From positions 942 through 35,185 of the IMG/VR virus record IMGVR_UViG_3300030328_001307: DNA of 34,244 nucleotides; one strand, given 5' to 3'. Below, piece after piece: positions 8,729 through 17,356 of the stretch. Below the pieces are notes generated by a model. That model searched no databases. It worked only from the letters and a program-made list of their open reading frames with translations, and had not been told where the DNA came from. Numbering within the stretch: the stretch's first letter is position 1; every line of letters starts with the position of its first letter. A program made the translations under genes and the position numbers. Origin of the DNA: a virus.

Positions 8729-10983
8729 TATCTATTGCCTAATTTTTTAGCTATTATTTGCCTAGCTTGATCTGCATCTATGCCTTCTTGACGCAATCTT
8801 TTAAATGCACTTGTTTTCATTAAATCATCTTCAATAGTTTGTGTAGTAATTTCAAAAGGATATATAGTCATATGATTGCCATTTTTATCTTCTATTGCTT
8901 CTATTCGTCCTCCATCATATTTTACTACTTGCATTGCTACTTCATTTTGATTGTTTGTATATGCTCTATTATTTAATCCTACAAGAAAAATATTTTCACC
9001 TAATTTCATTCGTTCACGCTGTGTGTTATCTGTACCTGTAAATTGGTTTCCACTATTTTCGGCAATATATTTATCAAGCGTTTCAACCATAGCATCATAT
9101 AATTCATCACCATATACACGTGCACTAATAGGGTATGAAACAAGCATATCTTCATCTGTGTTATCACCAAAGTTTAATTGGATTTTTGATGCACCATAAA
9201 ATCCTTCTAGTATTGGTTTACGATCTTCTAAATATGTTTTAAACTTTCCAATTTTCCAATTACTTATATCAGTTGTGTATGCAAATCCAGTTGCTAGATT
9301 ATCTACCATCCACATTGGTGCTTTATCACCATACATTTTTTTTAAAAACTTTTTACCTGCTTTTACAAAATCTCCAGTATAATCTACACCGGGTGTATTT
9401 TTTAAATTTACAAGTTTAAGACTTGGTTCCATATTTAAAATTTCTCTAGCTTGTTGTGGAAAATCTTGAGATATTCCACCGGGATTAGTAAAATAATTTT
9501 GAATCATTGTGTTTAATAATAGTGATGCTTTTGCACCATCTCCATCTGTTCGACCATATAATGCAAATAGATTTTTTTCATCTGGCACTCTATTACCATC
9601 AGGTAGAGTTGTATATGCTAATTCAGGTATTACTTGATTAGCTAGTTGTGGGTTTAAAGCTAGTGTTTGCATAGCTGTAAATAATCTATCTTCTATATCT
9701 TCAGTAATGTATGTTCGTCTTAACGATTTCATACTTGGAATAAAATTTTGTGTATCTTTTGGATCTAAAGTAAATGTAACACCTGTTTGACCTGTAGATA
9801 AAGTTACCCACTCATTTCTTTTTTCTTGACTAGCGTCATACCATAATTTATTAAAATATTTTTTTGATCCAAATGGCACTTCTTGACCAGAATTTATAAT
9901 TTGTGCTAATTCTTCAGAAGACGTACCAACTATTGCGTCATCAAACATACCTTTAAAAATGTTATTATTAGTATTAAAAATATCTAATACAGTACCAAGT
10001 GTATTACTATCCATATTTTTAGTTACATTTAGCCATTCTTGTTTAGTTACTTTACGTTTGCTATTATCCGGTAGTTGTAATACTACTTGATTAACAGAGC
10101 CGGTTGCTAATATTCCTAAAGCTGCATTATTACTTTGTACTCTTTGTAATCCTAATTCTGTTGTATCGTCAATATCTGCCGGTGCTAATGCTTTAGGAAA
10201 TGCTTTTTGTATTGCTTGTAGTCCTTCTATTTTAGTTGTTAATACTGCTTGTTTTTCTCTAACTGCGGCTATATTGTATCTTTGAGGTATTGTCTTTGAT
10301 TCATCTATAAATGGTTGCAAAGATTGTCCTGCAAGAAACGCACCTTCTGCACCTGTATTTATTCTATTAATTTCTAATTCAGCACGACTTTTTAAACTTT
10401 CTAATACTTCTTCATTATTAGCACCTTGTATAGCTAATTGTGCTTTTGTTTTAATAGGTGATAGAGTTTGTATTATTTTGCCATAGGTACTTGGTGCATC
10501 TTTTAATTCTTCTTTAATTTGTCTTTCTATTGGTTCTATAGCTAATTGGAAATCTTCATACGTTCCACCATTATTTATAATTTCTTCACTAATACTTTTA
10601 GAATTAAACTCATATAAATCTTCTACTTGTTGTTTAAGTATAAAAAATTGTTCTTGTTCAAACTGTTTATTTATTTCTGGATTAAAAGGGAAAGAACGTA
10701 TTTTTGGTATATCTAATTCTACAGTAGTATATTTAAACCCATTTTCATCTGTTCGTGTTGTGTATTTAGTATCTATTTTAAAATTATTAAGTGCTTGCTC
10801 TGCTTGATACCCAACAATAGTATCAGACAATTTATCAATACCTTTCACTATTTTTTCTGTAGCTACACCCCACGCTTCGGCTGTTCTACGAGTTTGATCT
10901 GCCGCTTCTTGATATCCTGTAGGATTAACAACACCAATGCTACCTTTTAAATTTGTTGTAAACTGTTCTCTACGTACTGCCAT
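8728..10983 (-). CDS. Internal virion protein (T7 gp15-like position)
   Basis: 751 residues, begins MAVRREQFTTNLKGSIGV, mostly predicted helical with long charged segments. It sits between the gp14-like and gp16-like genes and shares one base with each neighbour, so the three are tightly coupled. By synteny with T7-type phages it is the second ejected core protein, which with gp14 and gp16 builds the channel for DNA entry. No enzymatic motif could be recognised. It could alternatively be annotated simply as a structural protein of unknown fold. Confidence 0.68.
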   Translation of the reverse strand: MAVRREQFTTNLKGSIGVVNPTGYQEAADQTRRTAEAWGVATEKIVKGIDKLSDTIVGYQAEQALNNFKIDTKYTTRTDENGFKYTTVELDIPKIRSFPFNPEINKQFEQEQFFILKQQVEDLYEFNSKSISEEIINNGGTYEDFQLAIEPIERQIKEELKDAPSTYGKIIQTLSPIKTKAQLAIQGANNEEVLESLKSRAELEINRINTGAEGAFLAGQSLQPFIDESKTIPQRYNIAAVREKQAVLTTKIEGLQAIQKAFPKALAPADIDDTTELGLQRVQSNNAALGILATGSVNQVVLQLPDNSKRKVTKQEWLNVTKNMDSNTLGTVLDIFNTNNNIFKGMFDDAIVGTSSEELAQIINSGQEVPFGSKKYFNKLWYDASQEKRNEWVTLSTGQTGVTFTLDPKDTQNFIPSMKSLRRTYITEDIEDRLFTAMQTLALNPQLANQVIPELAYTTLPDGNRVPDEKNLFALYGRTDGDGAKASLLLNTMIQNYFTNPGGISQDFPQQAREILNMEPSLKLVNLKNTPGVDYTGDFVKAGKKFLKKMYGDKAPMWMVDNLATGFAYTTDISNWKIGKFKTYLEDRKPILEGFYGASKIQLNFGDNTDEDMLVSYPISARVYGDELYDAMVETLDKYIAENSGNQFTGTDNTQRERMKLGENIFLVGLNNRAYTNNQNEVAMQVVKYDGGRIEAIEDKNGNHMTIYPFEITTQTIEDDLMKTSAFKRLRQEGIDADQARQIIAKKLGNR

Positions 10984-11504
10984 TAATCTGGTTGCCTGTC
11001 TTTATACCAATCATAACCGGCTTGTGCTAATGTACCGGCTGTTCCTATTGCTTCTCCTATTGCACCATATTTAGCCGCTGTTGCTCTTGATTTAGCTCCG
11101 GATAAACTTGCCTCTTTGGCTAATCCTGTTTGTCGTGCTTCTGATTGATAATTAACTACATCTGTTAATCCATTAATTTGAATACGACTTATATCTTGTT
11201 TAACTATTTTTTTACTACTTTTAAAAAATGCACCAAAACTTGGTGAATCTAAATTTACACCACTTGCCGCAAAACTTGCTTTGTTTGTTTTTGCTTGTTG
11301 TAATGCTTGTCTTTTTCTATCGTTAATTCTTTGTTGTGCCGCCAACATAGCTTGTTTTGCATTTTCTTCTTGTTGTCGGCGTTGCATTTCTAACGCTTGC
11401 TGTCTATACATTTCTTCTCGGTTATCGTATTTCTGTTGTTGGAAAAACCCCATCATACTTACACCTGTACTTATAGCCGTAAATGCTGTACCAATATCAC
11501 ACAT
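10983..11504 (-). CDS. Internal virion protein (T7 gp14-like)
   Basis: 173 residues, MCDIGTAFTAISTGVSMMGF then a long Gln/Arg/Ala-rich coiled-coil (about residues 22-75, REEMYRQQALEMQRRQQEEN) and a segment KASFAASGVNLDSPSFGAFF typical of gp14-like proteins of podoviruses. A Gly/Ala-rich C-terminus (GAIGEAIGTAGTLAQAGYDW) may associate with membrane. In T7, gp14 forms the outer-membrane pore during ejection. Here the role is inferred from pattern and from its place right after tail tube B. Confidence 0.78.
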   Translation of the reverse strand: MCDIGTAFTAISTGVSMMGFFQQQKYDNREEMYRQQALEMQRRQQEENAKQAMLAAQQRINDRKRQALQQAKTNKASFAASGVNLDSPSFGAFFKSSKKIVKQDISRIQINGLTDVVNYQSEARQTGLAKEASLSGAKSRATAAKYGAIGEAIGTAGTLAQAGYDWYKDRQPD

Positions 11505-13954
11505 TAGTAATAAACCTCGGAAGTAATTGATATAATTCTCATAGGTACAGGCACAGTTTGTGTTATAGTTATAAACGGAGTTTGTGTATATCCTAGTGTA
11601 TGCACATCCTTTTTACCTGTATATCCTACCATTTGTAATCCATTGTCATTAAGTAATACATCATTACCATTAACTTGTATATTATATGTTTTAGATAATT
11701 CTAATACAGTTTTTCCTATTTTACGTGGATAACCATAAGTAGATCCTAATCCTCGTACTGCTTGTCGTGAGTCAATCGGTAATGTTTCTATTTCTACTGT
11801 ATAATTTAAACCTATATCACACGCTGATGCCGGTTGTTGAAAATTAGCTACACCTCCAGAAGTTACTGTTGCAGAACCATAATATCGTATATCATCCGTT
11901 TCAGACGATCCAGATGTAGCGTGCACAATTTTACCTCGTAAATCGGGATTAGTATTAAGACCTGTAAATACTCTGCTTGTTGTAAATTCAACAACAGCAT
12001 TATCAGAGGCAGATACATTTACATCTACAACAATAATATATTCTCCTGATGTACCTGTACTATTAACACTTTGTATAATACACGCTGTAGAATTTACTGT
12101 AAATTTTTCACCTGTTGTTGGTGCGTTTGTAAAACCATCAACTATTAATTGTCTTGCACTTGTTACTGCACCATTTACTTTTGGTGCTCCGTGTGGTTGA
12201 TACGATCCCGATAATGTTTTTGTTACTGAACAATCTGTAGGTAATGCAAACATTGAATTAGATAATTGTTCTAAATAATATTTTGTTGCTCCATTTACAG
12301 TTCGTTCTGTAACAACATATAAAAAAGAAGTTATACCGGTTGCTGATATAAATTTACCATCTGTTTGCCATATACACCATCCTGCTAATTTTTCATTTCT
12401 ATGTCCTGTAAATGCTCCTATAGAACCATCATTATTAACAAATAACAAAAACTGTTCAGTACGCACACCTGTTGATTTAAGTATGGCAGAATCTTTTGGA
12501 CTATCTACTGCTTGTGGTGAAAGATAAGTAAGCACAGTTGATACATAATCTTCTGTTGCTGTGTTATAAAAAAACTCTCGTACTGTTTTACCATTAGGTT
12601 GCACAAAAATTGCCGCACCATCAAATAATTTTGGCATACATTCTTGTGTTGAACCTAAATTACTTTGTCTTTCTATTTTTAAATCTGTTGGTGTAAGTGG
12701 TTTACCTACTTGTGCTTTAAGATAAAACTCACCTGTACTTGTAAATATTTCTAAATTTCTACCAGATACTATATGACGAATTTCATTTATTTGATCAGAT
12801 GAAATAGATATTTGAATAGAATCAGTATCTTCTGCATCACCAACATCAAAATTAAAAAACTCACTGGTTCTACTTCCCGCTATAAAATCAGTAATGGCAC
12901 CACCTCCAAAAAATAATCTTTGTTGATGAAACTTACACGTTGTAGGATAACCATTGTATGCACTATAAACTTGCTCATCCCATTGTTTTGTTGGTGGATG
13001 TCCTATAATTCTTACATTAGTACCCCCACCATCTGCTGAATCTCCACCTGTATCAGAACTACTAGCTGTATAAGTGTATTTATCATCATCTAATACAGTA
13101 ATAGTAAATGTGCCGTTTAAATTACTTGCCGCTAATCCATCACCATCTTCATTAAGTATAGCTTCTGCACCTTCTACAGTTATACTAGCACCATTAGCAA
13201 AGCCGTGTGCAGGATGTAATACTGTTACTGTACCTTCTCCTTCTTCACTTTTTAAAGGGTCATCATCTAATTCTATTCTTATATTTTTTTTTAATGTTCC
13301 TGTTGCTGTAGTAGCATTAGTATATCCTGTAATAAGTATTTCAGATCCGTGATACCTAATACGTGTTCCTACCATACTAGCATCAAAATAATCTGCACTT
13401 GTAACTAATGCTACACCTGTTCCTGCAGTTGTAGTATTTATATCTAAAGTAACATCATCATCTGCAAATTTAAAATAAGGTTGATATACTGCATCTTGAT
13501 TTGTGCTTTCTCTAAATGCAAAATCTGTAAGTGTAAATGTTGTTGCTCCTGTTCTCTTTAATACTTTAGGCAAGTGCGAAGAATGAGCAATTATCATTGA
13601 ATCAGCTTGTTGTGTATATGATAATTTAAACAAAGTATTTGTTGTCCAAGGACAACTTGTAAATGTTTGTAATAATGTGCCATTAGTTGATAAGACTAAT
13701 AACTTTGTGTTTTGAAATGCAACTATATATTCTTGATCTTCATTAAATATAAATGGCTCTATTCTTGTAGATTCACCTAAATCATATCTAAATAAAGTAC
13801 CTTGTCGTCTTTCAACAGGGCCTTGATTTAAAGTAAATACATTGCGTGCTTTTTTTAATGCTTGTTCAAAAGCATCAAGGTCGGTTCTACCAATAACTGT
13901 TTCATCTATTTCTCCTCGAGAAAAACTATTTTGATGAGTTCTCTGTATTGCCAT
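11504..13954 (-). CDS. Tail tubular protein B (T7 gp12-like nozzle)
   Basis: 816 residues from the chosen ATG at 13954 (MAIQRTHQNSFSRGEID). The frame is open upstream to a TTG at 13978, but that start would overlap the preceding gene and adds a non-matching leader. Typical features of the family: N-terminal SFSRGEIDE, FTLNQGPVERRQGT, EDQEYIVAFQNTKLLVLS and the late motif AVRGLGSTYGYPRKIGK. It forms the tail nozzle with the gp11-like protein encoded four bases upstream and carries the fibres. It ends sharing one base with the gp14-like gene. Confidence 0.9.
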   Translation of the reverse strand: MAIQRTHQNSFSRGEIDETVIGRTDLDAFEQALKKARNVFTLNQGPVERRQGTLFRYDLGESTRIEPFIFNEDQEYIVAFQNTKLLVLSTNGTLLQTFTSCPWTTNTLFKLSYTQQADSMIIAHSSHLPKVLKRTGATTFTLTDFAFRESTNQDAVYQPYFKFADDDVTLDINTTTAGTGVALVTSADYFDASMVGTRIRYHGSEILITGYTNATTATGTLKKNIRIELDDDPLKSEEGEGTVTVLHPAHGFANGASITVEGAEAILNEDGDGLAASNLNGTFTITVLDDDKYTYTASSSDTGGDSADGGGTNVRIIGHPPTKQWDEQVYSAYNGYPTTCKFHQQRLFFGGGAITDFIAGSRTSEFFNFDVGDAEDTDSIQISISSDQINEIRHIVSGRNLEIFTSTGEFYLKAQVGKPLTPTDLKIERQSNLGSTQECMPKLFDGAAIFVQPNGKTVREFFYNTATEDYVSTVLTYLSPQAVDSPKDSAILKSTGVRTEQFLLFVNNDGSIGAFTGHRNEKLAGWCIWQTDGKFISATGITSFLYVVTERTVNGATKYYLEQLSNSMFALPTDCSVTKTLSGSYQPHGAPKVNGAVTSARQLIVDGFTNAPTTGEKFTVNSTACIIQSVNSTGTSGEYIIVVDVNVSASDNAVVEFTTSRVFTGLNTNPDLRGKIVHATSGSSETDDIRYYGSATVTSGGVANFQQPASACDIGLNYTVEIETLPIDSRQAVRGLGSTYGYPRKIGKTVLELSKTYNIQVNGNDVLLNDNGLQMVGYTGKKDVHTLGYTQTPFITITQTVPVPMRIISITSEVYY

Positions 13955-13958
13955 TACA

Positions 13959-14573
13959 TTACGAACTGCTTGGTACAACTGCTCTTATACCATTTGCCGT
14001 TCCTCTATTTCTTACTTCAATTAATAATGTGGTATTAAGTTTTCTAGTTGTTTGTGTTTGTGATTCCATACTTCTAGCAACAACTAATTGTCGTTGTGCT
14101 CTTTGTTGATATAATACAGAAAGTTGATCATTTCTAGCTATTGCACCTGCAAATAAACTAGCGAGTTCAAATACTAACGCTTGTGTAAAATAATCAGGAA
14201 ATTCTTTTTCGTGTGGTTGATATGTATAATGACATACTACTGTGTCATTAGTACCTGTGTTTGTAAATAATTCTTCACCATATCTATCGTATAATATTAC
14301 ATTATCAGATACTGTTACTGTGTGTATCAAAATAACATCATTAGGTATTTGATATGCTGAATCCCATTTATCTAAAGGATCTGTTGCAAGTTTTGTAAGT
14401 TGTGCTTGTTTTGTTGCAAATCTCCATCTTGCTTTAGTAAGCATTGCTCTTAATGTTGTTTCATACAGTTGATTAGAAACTTTACTTTCAACTGTATTGT
14501 CAGTAAATGAAGCAATAGTGTTTGCTCCAATTAAAACTAGTCCTTGATTACATATATCTATTTTACTTACCAT
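13959..14573 (-). CDS. Tail tubular protein A (T7 gp11-like adaptor)
   Basis: 204 residues. MVSKIDICNQGLVLIGANTI, then NQLYETTLRAMLTKARWRFA and DPLDKWDSAYQIPND, are hallmarks of the gp11/tail-tube-A adaptor family, and the length matches. It makes the ring between portal and nozzle. It is followed directly by tail tube B and preceded by a strong GC hairpin that separates it from the capsid genes. Confidence 0.9.
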   Translation of the reverse strand: MVSKIDICNQGLVLIGANTIASFTDNTVESKVSNQLYETTLRAMLTKARWRFATKQAQLTKLATDPLDKWDSAYQIPNDVILIHTVTVSDNVILYDRYGEELFTNTGTNDTVVCHYTYQPHEKEFPDYFTQALVFELASLFAGAIARNDQLSVLYQQRAQRQLVVARSMESQTQTTRKLNTTLLIEVRNRGTANGIRAVVPSSS

Positions 14574-14585
14574 AATTTAAATATC

Positions 14586-14603
14586 GGGGGAGTTGCCTCC
14601 CCC
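14586..14603 (-). terminator. GC-rich hairpin between capsid/decoration genes and tail genes
   Basis: Perfect 7-bp stem GGGGGAG/CTCCCCC with a 4-base loop, in an otherwise AT-rich 36-base gap. On the minus strand it is followed by GATATTTAAATT, not by a clean T run. It could act as a partial terminator, raising capsid over tail expression as T7 Tphi does after gene 10, or as an mRNA-stabilising hairpin. Confidence 0.55.
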
Positions 14604-14609
14604 AATACC

Positions 14610-14858
14610 CTATGTACCATTAATACTAGTTACTGTAGCCGCCGCCGTTGCACTTGATACAACAACAACATCTACTGTTCTAGTTCCACCAGTTGACCCA
14701 ACAGCAACGATTACATCATTCTGTTTAAGTTGATTGGTAGCATTATTAAAATAACCAGATGCTACAATAGTACCTATAGCATCTGCAGAGTTGTAGAGCC
14801 AAACATTTTGATCTCCACCACCCGCAATTTTTTTTAAATTTGCTTGAGTAAAAGCCAT
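14610..14858 (-). CDS. Small capsid-associated protein, putative head decoration protein
   Basis: 82 residues, MAFTQANLKKIAGGGDQNVWLYNSADAIGT. It is a small beta-rich protein (VIVAVGSTGGTRTVDVVVVS) encoded 10 bases after the major capsid gene with a good ribosome site, and followed by a strong hairpin, so it should be made at about capsid level. Similar small proteins directly after the capsid gene occur in many podo- and siphoviruses. Function as decoration or head-fibre anchor is inference from size and position. Confidence 0.6.
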   Translation of the reverse strand: MAFTQANLKKIAGGGDQNVWLYNSADAIGTIVASGYFNNATNQLKQNDVIVAVGSTGGTRTVDVVVVSSATAAATVTSINGT

Positions 14859-14868
14859 AATGTTTCTC

Positions 14869-15693
14869 CTATTCTGTAATTTGACATTCTATAGCACCAT
14901 CATTGTCAATCATCACAGCACCCATAGACATATATGAAGTGATTAGATTACTGACTTTTTCAGGAATATAGTTTACTTCAGTTCTTACATCAGAACCCAT
15001 AGCAAGACCAACGGATGATCTGTGCCAAGCGTGGCAATCTCTAGTTGTACTAGAAAGTGACAATCCAGAGAAAGTGAACCATAAAAATCCTAACCATCTC
15101 TTAGCCGTCATACCACCTGCATATGGAAGTTCTTTTTCACCAATGTACTCTGCTCTTGAAAACTGATCTATTTGTAATAAATCAGCCCAACCTGCAGGTG
15201 ATACGACAAAGTATCTTTGTCCATCATCAGGTACATCTGCTTCACCAAATGCTTCGTAAACTGTCAGGGCTTTGGCAAGTGTTAGTGCCGCAGACCCGTG
15301 TACTATATTGTTACTATTAGACCCTGCATCAAGTACATCAACAATTAATTGATCTGTTTTTCTACCTAATGCCGCCGCCGCTGATTGAGAAAGCACTTGT
15401 CTTTCATCAATGTTAGTTTTCAACTCATCTAATCTATCAACATAATCTGCCGCATAGAAATCAGATAGAGTTACATCAACTGTATTGTGCGTTACTTCCA
15501 TAGTTGGAACATTAGCGTGTCTTGACTTTTCAGTCGCAGACCCTTTGCCCACCTTCTGGAATCTCGCTTGATTGCCTTTTACATTATTAAGCTGTCTTAC
15601 TGTATTTCTCAGTTTAGAACCCATACGTTGGTATGCCATATGTACTTCAGATTCAAACTGCTTAATAAAGGCAGTAGTAATGGAAGTTGCCAT
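14869..15693 (-). CDS. Major capsid protein
   Basis: 274 residues, HK97-fold-style phage major capsid protein. Characteristic stretches: ITTAFIKQFESEVHMAYQRM, GKGSATEKSRHANVPTMEV, VDVTLSDFYAADYVDRLDEL, RKTDQLIVDVLDAG, RYFVVSPAGWADLLQIDQFS and MSMGAVMIDNDGAIECQITE. It follows scaffold and the gp13-like gene and has a GGAG ribosome site. Codon use is less AT-biased than in neighbouring genes, as expected for a highly expressed protein. Confidence 0.9.
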   Translation of the reverse strand: MATSITTAFIKQFESEVHMAYQRMGSKLRNTVRQLNNVKGNQARFQKVGKGSATEKSRHANVPTMEVTHNTVDVTLSDFYAADYVDRLDELKTNIDERQVLSQSAAAALGRKTDQLIVDVLDAGSNSNNIVHGSAALTLAKALTVYEAFGEADVPDDGQRYFVVSPAGWADLLQIDQFSRAEYIGEKELPYAGGMTAKRWLGFLWFTFSGLSLSSTTRDCHAWHRSSVGLAMGSDVRTEVNYIPEKVSNLITSYMSMGAVMIDNDGAIECQITE

Positions 15694-15723
15694 TCCTATC
15701 TCCTATTTAGTTAATATTACAGT

Positions 15724-16260
15724 TTATGAATTGTCCGTAGAATTCTGATTAAGGGTTCTCCAACGTGGGCCACACACATCATCTATGGGTTCACCATTAA
15801 AACCTTTCGGTTCTATATAAAAATACTTCATTTTTACGTTCTTGACAAGTACCTCCTTATCAGAAATTGTAAATCCCATATATTGCACCCACCGAAGTGA
15901 TTGTTTTTGTTCTGCTGTAGCAAAGTTAAAAACAAATTTATAATGACTTGCAACCCATTCAAATGCTCTTTTTTGATTACGTAAATACCGCCAAGACTTA
16001 AATGGTTCATCAGTAGATAACCACCACGCCGCACCTTTAGTAGGTGATTTATACATTGGACATACACCCCACATAGCAATAGGAACATCTTGAGCATTAA
16101 ATACAGTAAAGGTATGAGTGTTAGGTCTATTGGCTCTAAATGGATATAACAATGACCATAAGGGATCACGACCCATTAATGCTAACTCATATTTATCTAA
16201 CTGACGTAGATTTGGTGCTAACCTAAAGGCATCTTCAGGTATAGATATGTCCATATACAT
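15724..16260 (-). CDS. T7 gp13-like virion protein with acetyltransferase-like fold
   Basis: 178 residues. MDISIPEDAFRLAPNLRQLD, MWGVCPMYKSPTKGAAWWLS and NFATAEQKQSLRWVQYMGF resemble the T7 gp13 family, whose members look like GNAT acetyltransferases (gene products involved in virion assembly). The C-terminal SLRWVQYMGF corresponds to the usual GNAT end motif. In T7 this gene lies after tail tube B, whereas here it lies between scaffold and major capsid protein. Its ATG overlaps the scaffold stop (TAATG), with a second ATG two codons in. Confidence 0.72.
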   Translation of the reverse strand: MYMDISIPEDAFRLAPNLRQLDKYELALMGRDPLWSLLYPFRANRPNTHTFTVFNAQDVPIAMWGVCPMYKSPTKGAAWWLSTDEPFKSWRYLRNQKRAFEWVASHYKFVFNFATAEQKQSLRWVQYMGFTISDKEVLVKNVKMKYFYIEPKGFNGEPIDDVCGPRWRTLNQNSTDNS

Positions 16261-17045
16261 TATCTGTACAATCGGGCAAAAGCATCATCTACACGTTTTA
16301 CAAATGATTCATCTCTTTCTTTAGGATCAAAATATCGTGGATCTTTCATCATAGACCTTACATCTTCAAGCGACATTTTATTCATAGGTTCGGTTTGTAT
16401 TGTAGAAATGGATTGCTTATTCATATCCATAATTCTTTCAAGCACTTCAATACCTTCTGCACTTTGACCTAAAGTTGCTGATATGTATTCATATTGATTT
16501 GGTGCAAAATATGAAGATGTAAAACTATCTACTGCATCTAAACGAGCATTTGCATTTTCACCTAATTTTTCTATTTCACCATCTAAATTAGTTTGTGCAT
16601 CTTGATATGAATTAACATATTTATTTACACCATCTTCAAACATTTCTTGTGAATAAGCATTTTCAGCACAATGATCTACCCACCAAGAATACATAGGATT
16701 CTCTGCAACATCTTCTTCAGTAACACCTTCTGGTAATGCAGGCATAGCATATTCTTCGGGTGCTTCAGATATTGCTTCTTCCGATAATTCATCTATAATT
16801 TCATTACGTAGTTCCTCTTTTTTTCCTCCAACAAACTTCTCTAAATGTTCATTTGATTTTAACAATTCATCTGTTCGTATTTCTCCTGTATCTCCATTCC
16901 AAAATTTTTCAGGCACATTCTCTGGTCTTTCACTTGAAATTGTTTCACGTGGAACATCTCCTTCAATAGGTTGTGGTTCTGGTTGAGGGTCTTGTGTAAT
17001 GTTTTCAGGTACAGGTTCTTGTGTTTCTTCAGCATTATCTGACAT
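16260..17045 (-). CDS. Capsid scaffolding protein
   Basis: 261 residues, very acidic, with Pro/Glu-rich N-terminus (MSDNAEETQEPVPENI) and predicted helices (KNEIIDELSEEAISEAPEEY-like region, LEVLERIMDMNKQSIST). Low complexity and charge are typical of T7 gp9-type scaffold/assembly proteins, as is a basic C-terminal end (ERDESFVKRVDDAFARLYR) that would contact capsid protein. Position between portal and major capsid supports this. A GGAG ribosome site lies eight bases before the ATG, inside the end of the upstream gene. Confidence 0.8.
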   Translation of the reverse strand: MSDNAEETQEPVPENITQDPQPEPQPIEGDVPRETISSERPENVPEKFWNGDTGEIRTDELLKSNEHLEKFVGGKKEELRNEIIDELSEEAISEAPEEYAMPALPEGVTEEDVAENPMYSWWVDHCAENAYSQEMFEDGVNKYVNSYQDAQTNLDGEIEKLGENANARLDAVDSFTSSYFAPNQYEYISATLGQSAEGIEVLERIMDMNKQSISTIQTEPMNKMSLEDVRSMMKDPRYFDPKERDESFVKRVDDAFARLYR

Positions 17046-17322
17046 CTTGTTTCTCCTTTACTATGCGTTGACTTTGCCCTTTGTTAAATCGTCTTTGGAT
17101 AAGTCCAACAATATATCGTTGTCCTTCAAGATGACGTAGTGAAGAATCAGATATTTCTGACCCTGCTACAGATTCAATAGTTATTTGACGTAGATAAGAA
17201 AGAATAGCTTGTGCATCTTCTCTTTTAAAAACACTTTCAAATAATGTATTGATTCGTTCTTCTTCTTGTGGATTTCTCTCAAAGTTGTCCAAACCAATTA
17301 TACGATTGGGCTTTGTTTTCAT
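17035..17322 (-). CDS. Small conserved phage protein, Bbp19-like
   Basis: 95 residues. NTLFESVFKREDAQAILSYL followed by SLRHLEGQRYIVGLIQRRF resembles the small Bbp19-type family often found between portal and scaffold/capsid genes of podoviruses; its function is not established. The recognition is by pattern only. No Shine-Dalgarno is seen upstream of the ATG, where the bases are only A/T with a promoter-like -10. Its 3' end overlaps the scaffold start by 11 bases. Confidence 0.6.
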   Translation of the reverse strand: MKTKPNRIIGLDNFERNPQEEERINTLFESVFKREDAQAILSYLRQITIESVAGSEISDSSLRHLEGQRYIVGLIQRRFNKGQSQRIVKEKQDVR

Positions 17323-17328
17323 ACTATA

Positions 17329-17356
17329 TTTATATCACTTATAAAAAAGAAATCAA
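17329..17356 (-). promoter_or_regulatory. Candidate sigma70-type promoter before capsid genes
   Basis: Minus strand TTGATT, 16 bases, TATAAA, placed in the 30-base gap between portal and the 95-residue gene. The -10 ends seven bases before that gene's ATG, so a transcript from it would be leaderless or nearly so. In an AT-rich genome such hexamers also arise by chance. Confidence 0.3.

Noticed and set aside
13954-13978. TTG start for tail tube B eight codons upstream
   Set aside because: It would overlap the preceding gene by about 20 bases and lacks the conserved MAIQRTHQNSF beginning; ATG at 13954 is better.
15834-16169. Minus-strand frame of 111 codons inside the gp13-like gene
   Set aside because: Out of frame with a well-placed gene, Leu/Ile-rich, no ribosome site.
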